From: G965197675 sp965197675
Lineage (GTDB): Bacteria > Chloroflexota > Dehalococcoidia > Plut-88900
Assembly (NCBI GenBank): GCA_965197675.1
Contig: OZ240221.1
Span: 2,790,001 to 2,854,000, forward strand
Direction: 5' to 3'
Length of the DNA stretch: 64,000 bases
Part shown: one piece after another, positions 1 through 9,335 of the stretch
How the letters are laid out: each line of letters starts with the position of its first letter
Numbering within the stretch: position 1 is the first letter of the stretch
Translations under genes and position numbers: made by a program
Notes under the pieces: generated by a model
Database searches by the model: none
Told to the model about the DNA's origin: nothing
Seen by the model: the letters and a program-made list of their open reading frames with translations, nothing else

Positions 1-48
1 GAACAACTACGTGTCACCTAGGGATGTTCTGAACAAGTCTTTACCGAG

Positions 49-150
49 GGAGTCCAGAGGGAAGCATCCCTCTGGTGGGGGGCGTCCCCCCATATCCAAA
101 ACCTATCGAGGGCGGGTGGATGGGACAAAGGCGTATGCATTTGTTCAGAG
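49..150 (+). repeat. Dispersed repeat, module C
   Basis: This is one copy of a roughly 100-130 base intergenic repeat found about eight times in the window. It starts with a 'gagtccagaggga' block, contains a short GC-rich inverted section (ccctctgg...gggggcgtccccc), and ends with a 'gggcgggtgg-tggga-aag' tail. Similar copies begin near 9631, 19260, 22984, 30712 and 36344, and on the other strand near 27665. No protein is suggested. The window edge prevents me from seeing what lies upstream of this copy. Confidence 0.7.
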
Positions 151-184
151 CTTTCCTAAATCGAGCCTCTCCTACTATGTAGTG

Positions 185-1327
185 TCAATTCAGTTTATAA
201 AGCTTCACTGCGTTTCCGCCCATCACCTTGTTTCGATCTTCCTCGGACAGGTCCTTCAGATCTTTTCTCAACATCTTTACGGGACCGGTAGGGGAATCGG
301 AGTGGGGATAATCATAGGCCCAGACCACCTTGTCGGCTCCCAGCAGGTTGATGACTATCGGTCCAAACTCGTCTCCAGGTTCCATAGTAATCCAGCACTG
401 TTTCTCGAAATACTCGCTGGGACGCAGCTTCATAGGTGTCGTAAAGCCGAGTATTTCTTGTTTCTCATCCATCCTCTCCAGGACGTAGGGCATCCACAAA
501 CAGCCTGATTCCAGTACGATCAGCTTCATTTCAGGAAATCTATCGAACACACCGGTCTGGAAAAAGCTCATGAACGTAAGCTGGATATTCAACACGTCGG
601 TGGAGAAGCCCCACCAGGTTGGAGTAGTGGGCTGCGGGTAATACCCACTCCTGGCACTGGTGCCGCCGCTGGCGGGGTGAAGAGATACGGGAATGTCCTG
701 GTCGATAAATTCCGACCATACAGGATCCCAGAGGGAGTCGCCGTAAGGTATGTCGTTAAATGGAATGCCCGGGGTAAGCACTGCCCTGGATCCCACGGAT
801 GCAGTCCTTCTCAGCTCTTTTATTGTTTCGGACACACTGGTCCACGGCATTAGTAGGGCCGGGTACAATCGCGTGGGTTGTGTGTGACAGAAGTCGACAA
901 TCCAGTCATTGTACACGCGACAGTAAGCAGCTAAGAGGAGCGGGGCCTCGACCGTACCTGGCCAGTCCAGTCCCAGAGAAGGATAGAGAATACTCTTATC
1001 TATGCCCTCCTCGTCCATCAATTTTGCGCGTTCGTTGGGGTCGCTTCCACCTGGATTCATCGCTCTGCCATCTTCCCATGATACAGAGTGTTTTTCGAAG
1101 ATGTTTTCCTGTCGCCACTCCTGGCTTTTGCCGTAGCTAGCCATGTTCGCCGAAGTGCCTCCAGCCAGGAACGGGTGGGGCTTGCCATCAACTAGCCAGA
1201 CCTCCAGGCCCTTTTCATCCTTGGAGAAATGCATGGATCTCGCCTTGTATTCTGCTTCCAGGTTGCTGTCCCAGATATCCGGCTGCTCGAGAATGTGCCC
1301 ATCGATGTCCACCATAGTAGTCGTCAT
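185..1327 (-). CDS. Amidohydrolase family 2 (ACMSD-like) metal-dependent hydrolase
   Basis: This 380-residue protein belongs to the TIM-barrel amidohydrolase_2 family, whose members hydrolyse or decarboxylate aromatic and heterocyclic acids using one divalent metal. The N-terminal metal motif is DIDGH (residues 7-11), a histidine follows in the VSLHP strand near residue 215, and the C-terminal aspartate motif is YDYPHSD near residue 340. The length is normal for the family. The ATG at 1327 has a strong ribosome site (GGAGGTGAGG) just upstream. Two paralogues lie at 2812-3939 and 8036-9178, with a branched-chain-type ABC importer between them, which suggests a catabolic island. It is divergent from the decayed MFS gene at 1424. 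The substrate cannot be read from sequence. Confidence 0.88.
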   Translation of the reverse strand: MTTTMVDIDGHILEQPDIWDSNLEAEYKARSMHFSKDEKGLEVWLVDGKPHPFLAGGTSANMASYGKSQEWRQENIFEKHSVSWEDGRAMNPGGSDPNERAKLMDEEGIDKSILYPSLGLDWPGTVEAPLLLAAYCRVYNDWIVDFCHTQPTRLYPALLMPWTSVSETIKELRRTASVGSRAVLTPGIPFNDIPYGDSLWDPVWSEFIDQDIPVSLHPASGGTSARSGYYPQPTTPTWWGFSTDVLNIQLTFMSFFQTGVFDRFPEMKLIVLESGCLWMPYVLERMDEKQEILGFTTPMKLRPSEYFEKQCWITMEPGDEFGPIVINLLGADKVVWAYDYPHSDSPTGPVKMLRKDLKDLSEEDRNKVMGGNAVKLYKLN

Positions 1328-1371
1328 TTACCTCACCTCCCCAATAGTTCCAGAAAGTGTAACCTTTGCCT

Positions 1372-1377
1372 ATTATA
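1372..1377 (-). promoter_or_regulatory. Possible -10 box for the amidohydrolase at 185-1327
   Basis: The minus strand carries a perfect TATAAT here, about 45 bases upstream of the amidohydrolase start codon. No good -35 box is visible at the normal spacing, so this is only a weak promoter call. The divergent gap also serves the decayed MFS gene. Confidence 0.3.
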
Positions 1378-1423
1378 TCAGGATTGTGTTGAGTCTTTTA
1401 GGTGACAATACTAGATTTCGCTA

Positions 1424-2619
1424 ATGAGCCTTGAACAATCTCCAGCCTACGGCTGGGCGGTGCTGGGCTCCTTTACCCTGGGCTATTCAGTGGCTGTCAG
1501 CACAATTCTAACTTTAGGGCTACTACTCCCTTCCATATCAGACGAACTCTCTCCCTACCAACAGGACAGGCTAGCAGCCCAGGTTCTGTTTGCTAACTTG
1601 ATATTTGAAATACCGTTCAACTGGTGACTTTCCAGATATCGCCCTTGAAGGATAACCATCGTCACTTTTCTTGGAGCCGCCTTCTTCGTAGCCTTCAATG
1701 CTTGGGCCCCGACTTTGGCAGTGCTTCTACTAGCCCGGATAGGCCTCGGACTCATCTTCCTTACCAATGACGCGCCTAGAACGCTTCTAATAATTCTAAT
1801 GGATTCCAACAAAATACATTCGAATAGCCAATGGTATTTTCCTAAGCGTTTCAGAAGGACTTCTCGGTGTGAGTAGGATTGTCATACCTGTGATTTTGAC
1901 CTTGGTAGATGACTGGAGAAGCACCCTATACGCATGGGCAGGGGGATGTCTGGCTGCCAGCATCTCATGGATTACCTTGGGCAGCGACCGAGCCAGAGGG
2001 GACAAGGAGGTGACTGACCGCCCCGAGAGAACCTCTTTGTCCAGTTTATTCAGGTATCGAGAACCATGGATACTGAGTTTGGGCATCGCCGGGGTGACGG
2101 GTGGCCGAGTCACCTTCAATACGTTTTGGCCAAGCTTTACAGGCGACGAGTATTCAACCGATGTGACCCTGGCAGGACTGGTCATTGGACTGATGTATAT
2201 GGCTAGCTCACCTGTGATAATCGGAGTCGCAACGCTGCCCTTATTTGCAATTCACGCACTAACCGTGCTAATGATCTATGGCATCGGATTCTGCGCCTCC
2301 TATTTTGGCCTTCTTTTTACCGGTCGAGTGTCATTGCTGCTATTCTTCGGGATCATCAACGGAATCTGCTTCTCCTTTTTCCCCGGCTCTGATGACCACT
2401 TTGTATGCATTATCGAGCATCAAATCAAGAGAGGTGGCCGTGGCAGTAGCCCTCACATATACATTGGTTTGGGGAGGTTCAGGCTTGGGGCCACCAATAG
2501 CAGGATTCGTTCAGGAGGCTACCGATAATCTCGGGCTGGCCTTGATGATTACCTCAACAGCACCGTTGGCTCTGACCATCGCTGGTTTGCTCCTCATCAT
2601 TAAGAGGGGGAAGGCCTAG
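1424..2619 (+). pseudogene. Decayed MFS transporter
   Basis: The stretch reads as one MFS transporter of about 400 residues, but it is broken. The first frame runs from 1424 to an in-frame TGA at 1625-1627, then continues through LSRYRP to a second TGA about 20 bases later. Both TGAs align with tryptophans in the intact paralogues (SLW-LSR and RYRP-W-RI). The frame then shifts near 1815-1830 into a segment that starts GIFLSVSEGLLG and runs to about 2400, and shifts again into the C-terminal segment REVAVAVALTY...GFVQEATDN ending at 2619. The closest relative in the window appears to be the MFS at 13239-14492. Two stops plus two frameshifts make it non-functional. Confidence 0.85.
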
Positions 2620-2811
2620 TCCCATCGTCGTGCTACTGCAGTAGTCTTCATCGACTACGATTCCACAATAAGCCGTCACCTTGTAGCACCTTATCTGCAT
2701 ATCCTATTTCGTCATGGAAATGAGATTATGTACATTCCGACTTTCGCTATTGACAATGGTCACTCGGCTGATACAATTCAATGCATCTCTCTGGGGTAGA
2801 GGAGGACTTGG

Positions 2812-3939
2812 GTGGATTATAGAGTTATCTCCGCTGATTCCCATGTTGATCTTGGCTTTCTCCCCTGGGATCTTTTTACTTCTCAAGCTCCTGATTCTCT
2901 CAAAGAGCGGATGCCCAGGGTGGTTCGCAAAGACGGTAGAGACCAGTGGTGGGCCAACGGAACATATCTGGAAGACGTAGGCCATTACGGAGATACCAGC
3001 GATTATAGCCCCGAACTGAAAGAGCGCGTCTCACGCATGGCCAAACTCGGCTTCGTTGATGATAGCGCCAAGGGAGATCACCATCCCACCAACGCTGAAT
3101 TGAGATTGAATGACCAAGAACTGGATGGAATAGACGCCGAGGTCATCTATGGGCTGTTCGCAGTTGCGACGAAGCTTAAAGATACCCAGCAGATCACAAC
3201 CATATATCGCATCTACAACGATTGGATGGCCAATTTCACTAACAGGCACCCCAATCGCCTTGCGGGCCTTGCCTGTCTACCAAGCCATGACCCTCAAGAA
3301 GCAGTGACTGAGCTACGCAGAGCAGCCTCACTAGGCCTAAGGGGTGCAGAGTTCGGTGCGTCCATCTCGGTGAAGCCCATTTACTATAGAGACTGGGACG
3401 TATTATGGCAGGCCTCTGCCGAATGTAATATGCCTATCTCCTTCCATACCACTGGTATAGCTCTGCGAAAGCCGGCTCCAGAAGATGAGGCACAATACAA
3501 CAAATTGTCCTTCGCCATCGAAATAACCTGCTTCCAACTATCGGGAGCCGAGGTTCTGAGTAGCATCATCTTATCCGGCGCCTGTGAACGATTCCCTGGA
3601 TTCAAATTCGTGTTGGGTGAATGCGGAGTTACATGGATACCCTATGTGCTGGACAGGATGGATCACGAGAGCGAAGGTAGCTCTGACCTCAGATTAAAGC
3701 CAAGCGAGTATTGGAAACGACAAGGTTATTCGACCTTCCAGAAAGAGGCCTTCGCCGGTGACTTTATCGACTTCATAGGGGTCGACAATGTTATGTGGGG
3801 TTCAGATTACCCTCATCCCGATGGCATATGGCCAGATTCTCAAGAGACGATTGCCAATAACCTTAAGAGTCTAAAAAGCCAAACGAAACGGAAGAAGATC
3901 ATCTGCGATAACGCACGTGAGCTATACGGGTTCAAATAG
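2812..3939 (+). CDS. Amidohydrolase family 2 (ACMSD-like) metal-dependent hydrolase
   Basis: This 375-residue TIM-barrel hydrolase is the second amidohydrolase_2 paralogue. It shows the N-terminal SADSHVD motif (residues 7-13), a histidine strand ISFHTTG near residue 205 and the C-terminal WGSDYPHPDG motif near residue 330. Translation starts at a GTG at 2812, preceded by AGAGGAGG seven bases upstream; upstream ATGs in this region are in other frames or lack a site. It is 39 bases upstream of the binding-protein gene at 3979 on the same strand, so the hydrolase and the importer are probably co-transcribed. That supports a role in degrading the compound the importer brings in, though this is inference. 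Confidence 0.88.
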   Translation: MDYRVISADSHVDLGFLPWDLFTSQAPDSLKERMPRVVRKDGRDQWWANGTYLEDVGHYGDTSDYSPELKERVSRMAKLGFVDDSAKGDHHPTNAELRLNDQELDGIDAEVIYGLFAVATKLKDTQQITTIYRIYNDWMANFTNRHPNRLAGLACLPSHDPQEAVTELRRAASLGLRGAEFGASISVKPIYYRDWDVLWQASAECNMPISFHTTGIALRKPAPEDEAQYNKLSFAIEITCFQLSGAEVLSSIILSGACERFPGFKFVLGECGVTWIPYVLDRMDHESEGSSDLRLKPSEYWKRQGYSTFQKEAFAGDFIDFIGVDNVMWGSDYPHPDGIWPDSQETIANNLKSLKSQTKRKKIICDNARELYGFK

Positions 3940-3978
3940 TCTAATCCATCACCGATCGCCCCGCGAAGGGAGGGGATT

Positions 3979-5244
3979 ATGTCTCCGCAGAGAACTGGCA
4001 ATTCCGGGATTGTGACGAGAAGTAAGTACTTGGTGTTCCTCGTGGCACTCACAGCGCTGGTCGTGTTGGCTTCAGCCTGTGGAGATGACGGTACTCCCAC
4101 TCCTATGTCCTCGACGCCTACTTCCGCACCGGAAGTAACGTCAACACCTGCTCCTACGCCGGAAGTTAAAGAGACGTACAAGATCGGAGTGATGCAGGAC
4201 CTTTCTGGCCCCGCGCGGACCGACGGCGAAGTGGCATTGAATTCCATAATCATAGCCGCAGAGGAGATCAACGAGGCAGGAGGTATAGACGGCCATCCTG
4301 TAGAGCTAGTTGTCGAAGACGAAAAATGTAATGCCGCCGACGCCTTGCTGGCCTACGACAAGCTGGTTAACGTAGATGGTGTCACAGTGATCCTTGGCCC
4401 CTATTGCAGCGGTGACATGCTGGCGATAGCGGACCAGGTAGACGAAGATCAAGTAATCGTCATTATGAACGTTGGCCACCCACTGGGTGGAATCGGCCAT
4501 CCCTTCGCATTTCGTAACAGTATCCACAACCTGACAGGAGCCCCAGTAGTGGCTGGAAAAGTGTACGATGACGGACACAGAAGCATAGCCTCCGTATCGA
4601 GTCAGACCGACTATGCTGAGTCCTTCAGAGAGGAATTTGCGAAGGCTTTTGAGGCTCTGGGTGGGTCGGTAATCGCTACCGAGAGAACCAGAGTCGACGA
4701 GAACGACTTCCGACCTACCATTAGCAAGATCCTGCCTCAAAATCCCGATGCGGTATTAACAGTTTCTCAAGGAGAAGAGCCCTGCGGCGCCTTCGTTAGA
4801 CAGCTGAGGGAATTGGGTTACGCTGGCCCGCTCTACAGTGACTTCGCGTGTGTAGGTACGGCAGTTCAAGAAATCGCTGGAGACGCCCTGACGGGAGCTA
4901 TTGGCATAACTTTGCCTTCTGTTATTGAAACAAACCAGAAAGCGATTCGATTCTTCGATAAGTATCGTGAGAGGTACGGATTCACTACGATAGAGTTTGT
5001 AATGGCCGCTTCTTACGACTCCATGTATCTGGCCGCTCAATGTATAGAAGAGGTTGGGTCAATTACAGATACCGTAGCCATTAAGCAGTGTTTAGATGAT
5101 ATTGAGAACTACGAAGGCGCTCTAGGTAACTACTACTTTGACGAAGAAGGCGAGATTGTAGGTATCGAACCTCTCCTCATTGAGATTCTACCGGTAGATC
5201 AGAGAACCACTAACAACCTGGGGTACAAGTTCCTGGAACAATAG
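3979..5244 (+). CDS. Branched-chain amino acid-type ABC transporter substrate-binding lipoprotein
   Basis: This 421-residue protein is a type I periplasmic binding protein of the LivK/Leu-Ile-Val family (Peripla_BP_6). The N-terminus is a lipoprotein signal: basic residues, a hydrophobic stretch and a lipobox LASAC with the modified cysteine at residue 34. A low-complexity Thr/Pro/Ser linker (about residues 38-62) follows, and the mature domain begins near YKIGVMQDLSGP. The ATG at 3979 has a GGGAGGGG ribosome site. It precedes two LivHM-type permeases (5486, 6903), from which it is separated by a strong hairpin. The ligand may be an amide, an amino acid or an aromatic acid, since this family is broad. 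Neighbouring amidohydrolases suggest uptake of an organic substrate for hydrolysis. Confidence 0.9.
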   Translation: MSPQRTGNSGIVTRSKYLVFLVALTALVVLASACGDDGTPTPMSSTPTSAPEVTSTPAPTPEVKETYKIGVMQDLSGPARTDGEVALNSIIIAAEEINEAGGIDGHPVELVVEDEKCNAADALLAYDKLVNVDGVTVILGPYCSGDMLAIADQVDEDQVIVIMNVGHPLGGIGHPFAFRNSIHNLTGAPVVAGKVYDDGHRSIASVSSQTDYAESFREEFAKAFEALGGSVIATERTRVDENDFRPTISKILPQNPDAVLTVSQGEEPCGAFVRQLRELGYAGPLYSDFACVGTAVQEIAGDALTGAIGITLPSVIETNQKAIRFFDKYRERYGFTTIEFVMAASYDSMYLAAQCIEEVGSITDTVAIKQCLDDIENYEGALGNYYFDEEGEIVGIEPLLIEILPVDQRTTNNLGYKFLEQ

Positions 5245-5340
5245 AGGGTAAAATCGCCGGGGATGGTGCCTAGATCTGAAGGGAAGTGAGAATCTATAGT
5301 GGCCGGAACCTAGCGTTGTTGTTACGGTAGTGACGCAGTA

Positions 5341-5388
5341 TGGAGTGGAGCTGACTATAACGATGTAGCCAGCTCCACTCCAGTTTTA
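5341..5388 (+). terminator. Strong hairpin/terminator between binding-protein and permease genes
   Basis: The arms TGGAGTGGAGCTG (5341-5353) and CAGCTCCACTCCA (5370-5382) pair perfectly over 13 bases with a 16-base loop, followed by GTTTTACT. It looks like an intrinsic terminator or attenuator about 100 bases after the binding-protein stop codon. Partial termination here would make more binding protein than permease, an arrangement common in importer operons. Confidence 0.75.
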
Positions 5389-5485
5389 CTACCTCACCTC
5401 CTATTATCGTCTCATACGGTGAAGTTATTATGACAGCCCTTGGTACCTAGTCGTCCCCGATTTATCGATGAACTGAAATGTCTCG

Positions 5486-6865
5486 ATGATAGTACAAATA
5501 CGACCCGGGGTCTCATTATCACTATCCCTGGCACAGCTGGCTCAGAACAGGCTAGCCCTACTGGGCGCCGCGGCACTGGCTTATGTGATCCTGCTGGCTG
5601 TACTATCGTGGACTCAATTTGTTCAGTTCACTCTGAATGGCCTGGTAGTAGGATCGATCTACTCGATTTTGGCCCTGGGTTTCACCCTGGTGTTCAGCAC
5701 TGTTTGGTTTTTTGACCTGGCTTATGGAGTTTTGCCTGCTGTCGGTGCATATGTAATCTTCAATTTCCACCTCGTTAGAGCTGCCGAACCAAACCCTTAT
5801 CTGGCGGCAGCAGTAGGGTTGATAGTCGCTGGGTCGGTAGCGTGGCTCCTGTTTGCATGGTTCTATAACCTCCTTTCTAGGCGCATACATCCCAGCTTGC
5901 TAATACCTCTTGGAGCAGCGGTTTCAGCCCTAACTGGTGTGTATCTAGGCTTCATGCTTACACATCCCGCTAAGCTGTACTTATATGTCAGCCCCTTGAT
6001 CGGCGCATTGGTAGCGGCGAGCCTCTTATGGGCTTTGGTCAAACTCGTACAGCCTCAATTGCTCCCGGCGAGATCAGCGAGCGGAAAACTAGCTATTTGG
6101 GTCTTGAGCATACTGGTAGCAGCGATAGTCGGCGCCTATTGCGGGTTGCTTCTTTCGGAGACCGACGATGCGAACCTACCGTTAAGCTCTGCACTAAGTG
6201 TGATAATCGCTGGATTCATCGGCCTGAGCCTATATAGAGGACTGTATTACTATCTTCGCCGACGCGCCCGATCTCCCTTGATAATGATAGTGTGTTCTCT
6301 GGGTGTGCTTCTGCTACTTCAGGCTATAATCTCTATTATCTTCAGCCAACAACCCCAGCCCTTTCCAGTACCCTTCGGAGCCAACTCCATCACGGTTCTG
6401 GACGCCTATATCAAACCCTTCCAGATATTCAAATTGGGGATATCCCTGGCTCTTCTCTTCTCACTTGTTCTGATGCTGAAGAAAACACTGTTCGGTAAGG
6501 CTGTTAGGGCCATCGGCAATGACGAACATGTTGCTCAGGTGGTGGGTATTAACACCCAGGTGGTTATAGCAGGTGTATTCTTCCTGGGAGCAGCCATTGC
6601 ATCGCTTGCTGGAATCCTGCTCGCATTGGACCTAAACACCATCGAGCCCAGGATGGGGTTCCGTCCACTTTTCAAGGGATGGATTGCCGCGGTTGTCGGT
6701 GGCACGGGTAATTTCCACGGAGCCTGGATAGGAGGCCTCCTTCTAGGCTTGGTGGAGAACTACGGGATCTGGTTTTTGGCCGGCGAATGGAAGGATTCTA
6801 TTGCATTTGTACTGTTTATCCTCTTCTTGCTTCTCAGGCCAAGGGGACTGCTGCCGAGGAGATAG
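5486..6865 (+). CDS. LivH-type ABC transporter permease with large internal membrane insertion
   Basis: This 459-residue integral membrane protein is a branched-chain amino acid-type permease. The family core is recognisable at both ends: LVVGSIYSILALGFTLVF near residue 55, then from about residue 260 SPLIMIVCSLGVLLLLQ, and the conserved KAVRAIGNDEHVAQVVGIN and GTGNFHGAWIGGLLLGLVE segments. LivH proteins are usually about 290-310 residues. Here roughly 130 extra residues, rich in predicted membrane helices (about residues 100-250), separate the first helices from the rest. The ATG at 5486 has only a weak ribosome site. The next gene, a LivM permease, starts 38 bases downstream. No ATPase genes follow. 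Confidence 0.88.
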   Translation: MIVQIRPGVSLSLSLAQLAQNRLALLGAAALAYVILLAVLSWTQFVQFTLNGLVVGSIYSILALGFTLVFSTVWFFDLAYGVLPAVGAYVIFNFHLVRAAEPNPYLAAAVGLIVAGSVAWLLFAWFYNLLSRRIHPSLLIPLGAAVSALTGVYLGFMLTHPAKLYLYVSPLIGALVAASLLWALVKLVQPQLLPARSASGKLAIWVLSILVAAIVGAYCGLLLSETDDANLPLSSALSVIIAGFIGLSLYRGLYYYLRRRARSPLIMIVCSLGVLLLLQAIISIIFSQQPQPFPVPFGANSITVLDAYIKPFQIFKLGISLALLFSLVLMLKKTLFGKAVRAIGNDEHVAQVVGINTQVVIAGVFFLGAAIASLAGILLALDLNTIEPRMGFRPLFKGWIAAVVGGTGNFHGAWIGGLLLGLVENYGIWFLAGEWKDSIAFVLFILFLLLRPRGLLPRR

Positions 6866-6902
6866 TACCGTACCTTTTTTCGAACAAACAGAAAGCGGGT
6901 GG

Positions 6903-7907
6903 ATGTCCAGTCTCATCGCCGACAATAAGGCAGTCATTTTAACCCTCGTCTTTGCTGTTTTGGCAGTAATATGGATGCTCTCTGAGGGTGTCCAGTTCGC
7001 TATGCAGCTAGGTACTGTGGTGGGTATCTTTGGCATACTCGCGTTAAGCCTAAACCTGGTCATAGGCTACACTGGACTGTTGTCGATCGCTCACGTGGGC
7101 TTCTTCGGCCTGGGGGCCTACGTTGTAGCCATCCTGACTTATGCTCCTCCCGAGGGACAAACACGAGTAACGGGCCTCAACGAGTTTCCGCCCGTTGCCA
7201 TGAATTTCTTCGCAGCACTTCCTATAGCTATGTTCGTGGGAGGACTGGTGGCTCTGGTTTTAGGGATAACCTTCAGTAGGTTCAGGGACGACTTCTTTGC
7301 CTTGGCTACATTGGGTTTTGCGGTAATTGCTCATGGAATCTTCACCAGCGCACGATACTTCACCCGAGGACCCTTCGGTATCAACTACATACCGGCTCCC
7401 TCGTTGGGATTTTGGACTTTCAATGACCGTTGGGAATACCTCACACTGGTCATGATATTCCTCGGAGTTACTGCCCTGATTGCCTGGTACACAGTTAGCA
7501 CCTCTTTCGGGAGGATACTTACGGCCATCCGCGAGGATGAGAGGGCTATTGAGGTGTTTGGATACCACGTCACCTATTTTAAGCTGGCAGTATTTATTAT
7601 TTCGGGAATGATGGCGTCAGTAGCCGGGGCTTTGTTCGCGGGTTTCACAAAGTTCGTCTCTCCCAACGAATTCATCTTGCTTGAGGGAATCATCATATCC
7701 TCCATTGTCCTAATAGGTGGGTTGGCCAGCATTTGGGGGTCAGTTCTTGGAGCCTTGGTGTATATACTTATGGAGGAAGGGTTGCGTTTTATGCCCGGAT
7801 TCCCAATTGAGCACATAGGTCAGGGTAGGATCGGGATATTAGGACTGCTGTTGATTATTCTAATGCTGTTCAGGCCCCAGGGCCTGATAGGCAAGTACAG
7901 GCTGTGA
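6903..7907 (+). CDS. LivM-type ABC transporter permease
   Basis: This 334-residue membrane protein is the LivM-type partner permease. It contains the family segments LALSLNLVIGYTGLLSIAHVGFFGLGAY, RFRDDFFALATLGFAVI and SIWGSVLGALVYILMEE, and ends in LMLFRPQGLIGKYRL. I chose the ATG at 6903 because the open frame upstream (from 6801) overlaps the end of LivH and encodes a cysteine-rich stretch unlike a permease. It ends without a fused ATPase. The usual LivG and LivF ATPase genes are absent: the next gene (8036-9178) is a convergent amidohydrolase. The permease pair must borrow ATPases encoded elsewhere, or those genes have been lost. Confidence 0.88.
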   Translation: MSSLIADNKAVILTLVFAVLAVIWMLSEGVQFAMQLGTVVGIFGILALSLNLVIGYTGLLSIAHVGFFGLGAYVVAILTYAPPEGQTRVTGLNEFPPVAMNFFAALPIAMFVGGLVALVLGITFSRFRDDFFALATLGFAVIAHGIFTSARYFTRGPFGINYIPAPSLGFWTFNDRWEYLTLVMIFLGVTALIAWYTVSTSFGRILTAIREDERAIEVFGYHVTYFKLAVFIISGMMASVAGALFAGFTKFVSPNEFILLEGIIISSIVLIGGLASIWGSVLGALVYILMEEGLRFMPGFPIEHIGQGRIGILGLLLIILMLFRPQGLIGKYRL

Positions 7908-8035
7908 TCGGCAGAACATTAGCAGGCAACCCAACTCGTCAATATACTAACGTCGTTACTGTGGTAGGCACTGGTCGACTCGATGTATATGGATCCAGAC
8001 CTATTTCCTCACTGACCGCTACAGCTAATGCCCGC

Positions 8036-9178
8036 TCACACGAGACCGTAGACCCTAAGGGCGTTACCACCTAGAATCTTCGCCTGTTCTTCCTCGGATA
8101 AGATGCCGATAGTATTTTTAAGCTCTTGTAAAGGCCGTTCGTGACCTTCCTCATGTGGATAATCTGAGCCCCACATCAGCTTGTCGGCTCCGACAAGTTG
8201 AGCCATGAAGGGAAATGTCTTCTCGTCAGGCTCACCGCTGATCCAGCATTGCCTTTGGAAGTACTCACTTGGAGTCAATTTCATGCCGGTGCTATATGGG
8301 TCCTCTTTGAAATTAGAGTCCATCTGCTCCAGCCAATAGGCTATCCATCCACAACCGGTCTCCACCACCCCCACACTCAGCGTTGGAAAACGCTCGAAGA
8401 CGGCTCCTTGGAAGAAGGTGGTAAATGCTATATGACAATCCGGGTTGTACATCATAGCCATCCACCAGTTGTTATGGTCGAAGGTCGATGTGTAGAGGTC
8501 TCTACCTACTTGCCTGGGTGTGTTGCTAACGTGGATGCCCACCGGCAAACCCAGTTCCTGGCACTCGGCCCAGAAGGGATCATAATATCGGTCCCCGTAG
8601 GGAATGCCATTGGCGGGACGGCTAAATAGGTATATTCCCTTGGCTCCCCGCTGAGCTGCCCTTTGAATCTCCTTAACCCCGTCTTCAATCCTGAGCAGAG
8701 AGACCAGGGCTATGGGTATGATCCGACCGTTGGACGAATCGCAAAAGTCTGTTAACCAATCGTTGTAGATGCGGCAGTATGCCGCAGCCAGATCAGGGTC
8801 ATCACACTCGTTCTGCCAGCAGATTCCCAAAGTGGGATAAACTAGAGATACGTCAACGCCATTGGCATCCATCCACTTGAGTCGAGCATCCGTGTCCCGC
8901 GCTCCAGACGGCACTCCCTCTTCATAGTACAGTCCACCGTGCTTCCGATTCTCCTCCCATTTAGGGCTCACCTCACTGTCCAGCCTGCCAAAGGCGGCTA
9001 ACCCTCCACCCTTGACCACTTCAGACTTCTTTCCGTCGATCTCCAGGTATTCAAGACCAGCTTCGTCTCTAGAGACACGTATAGCACGATTACGAAGGCT
9101 GGAGTCCAGGTTCTTTTCCCAAAGGTCAGCGGGCTCCATTACGTGACTGTCTGCATCTACTATCTTAGGTTTAGCCAC
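8036..9178 (-). CDS. Amidohydrolase family 2 (ACMSD-like) metal-dependent hydrolase
   Basis: Third amidohydrolase_2 paralogue of the cluster, about 380 residues. It has the N-terminal DADSHVMEPADLW motif (metal site), a GIHVSN strand near residue 220 and the C-terminal MWGSDYPHEEGH motif near residue 335. The open frame extends to a TTG at 9202, but the GTG at 9178 is better placed: AAAAGGGG lies about eight bases upstream, and the conserved N-terminus begins directly after it. It is convergent with the LivM permease and does not share its transcript. It resembles the gene at 185-1327 more than that at 2812 (shared LWVQ-like middle region: GWIAYWLEQMD and MPYVLERMD). The substrate is unknown. 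Confidence 0.88.
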   Translation of the reverse strand: MAKPKIVDADSHVMEPADLWEKNLDSSLRNRAIRVSRDEAGLEYLEIDGKKSEVVKGGGLAAFGRLDSEVSPKWEENRKHGGLYYEEGVPSGARDTDARLKWMDANGVDVSLVYPTLGICWQNECDDPDLAAAYCRIYNDWLTDFCDSSNGRIIPIALVSLLRIEDGVKEIQRAAQRGAKGIYLFSRPANGIPYGDRYYDPFWAECQELGLPVGIHVSNTPRQVGRDLYTSTFDHNNWWMAMMYNPDCHIAFTTFFQGAVFERFPTLSVGVVETGCGWIAYWLEQMDSNFKEDPYSTGMKLTPSEYFQRQCWISGEPDEKTFPFMAQLVGADKLMWGSDYPHEEGHERPLQELKNTIGILSEEEQAKILGGNALRVYGLV

Positions 9179-9335
9179 TCCACACCCCTTTTCTGAGATC
9201 AAGGATTACGTCTCTAAAAGATTTACATTCTGATTATGCCTGAGCAAACTATACTCTTCAACCATGGGGTTTGCCAAAATCCCTCACCAAGAGCCTAGTT
9301 AGCCCGCTCATGGAGAACGCCTTGTCATCTATGGA

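Noticed and set aside
1424..1830. TGA codons in the MFS gene as selenocysteine or a recoded Trp
   Set aside because: The two TGAs align with Trp, not Cys, no SECIS hairpin is apparent, and the gene also has frameshifts. Many intact genes here end with TGA, so general TGA recoding is excluded.
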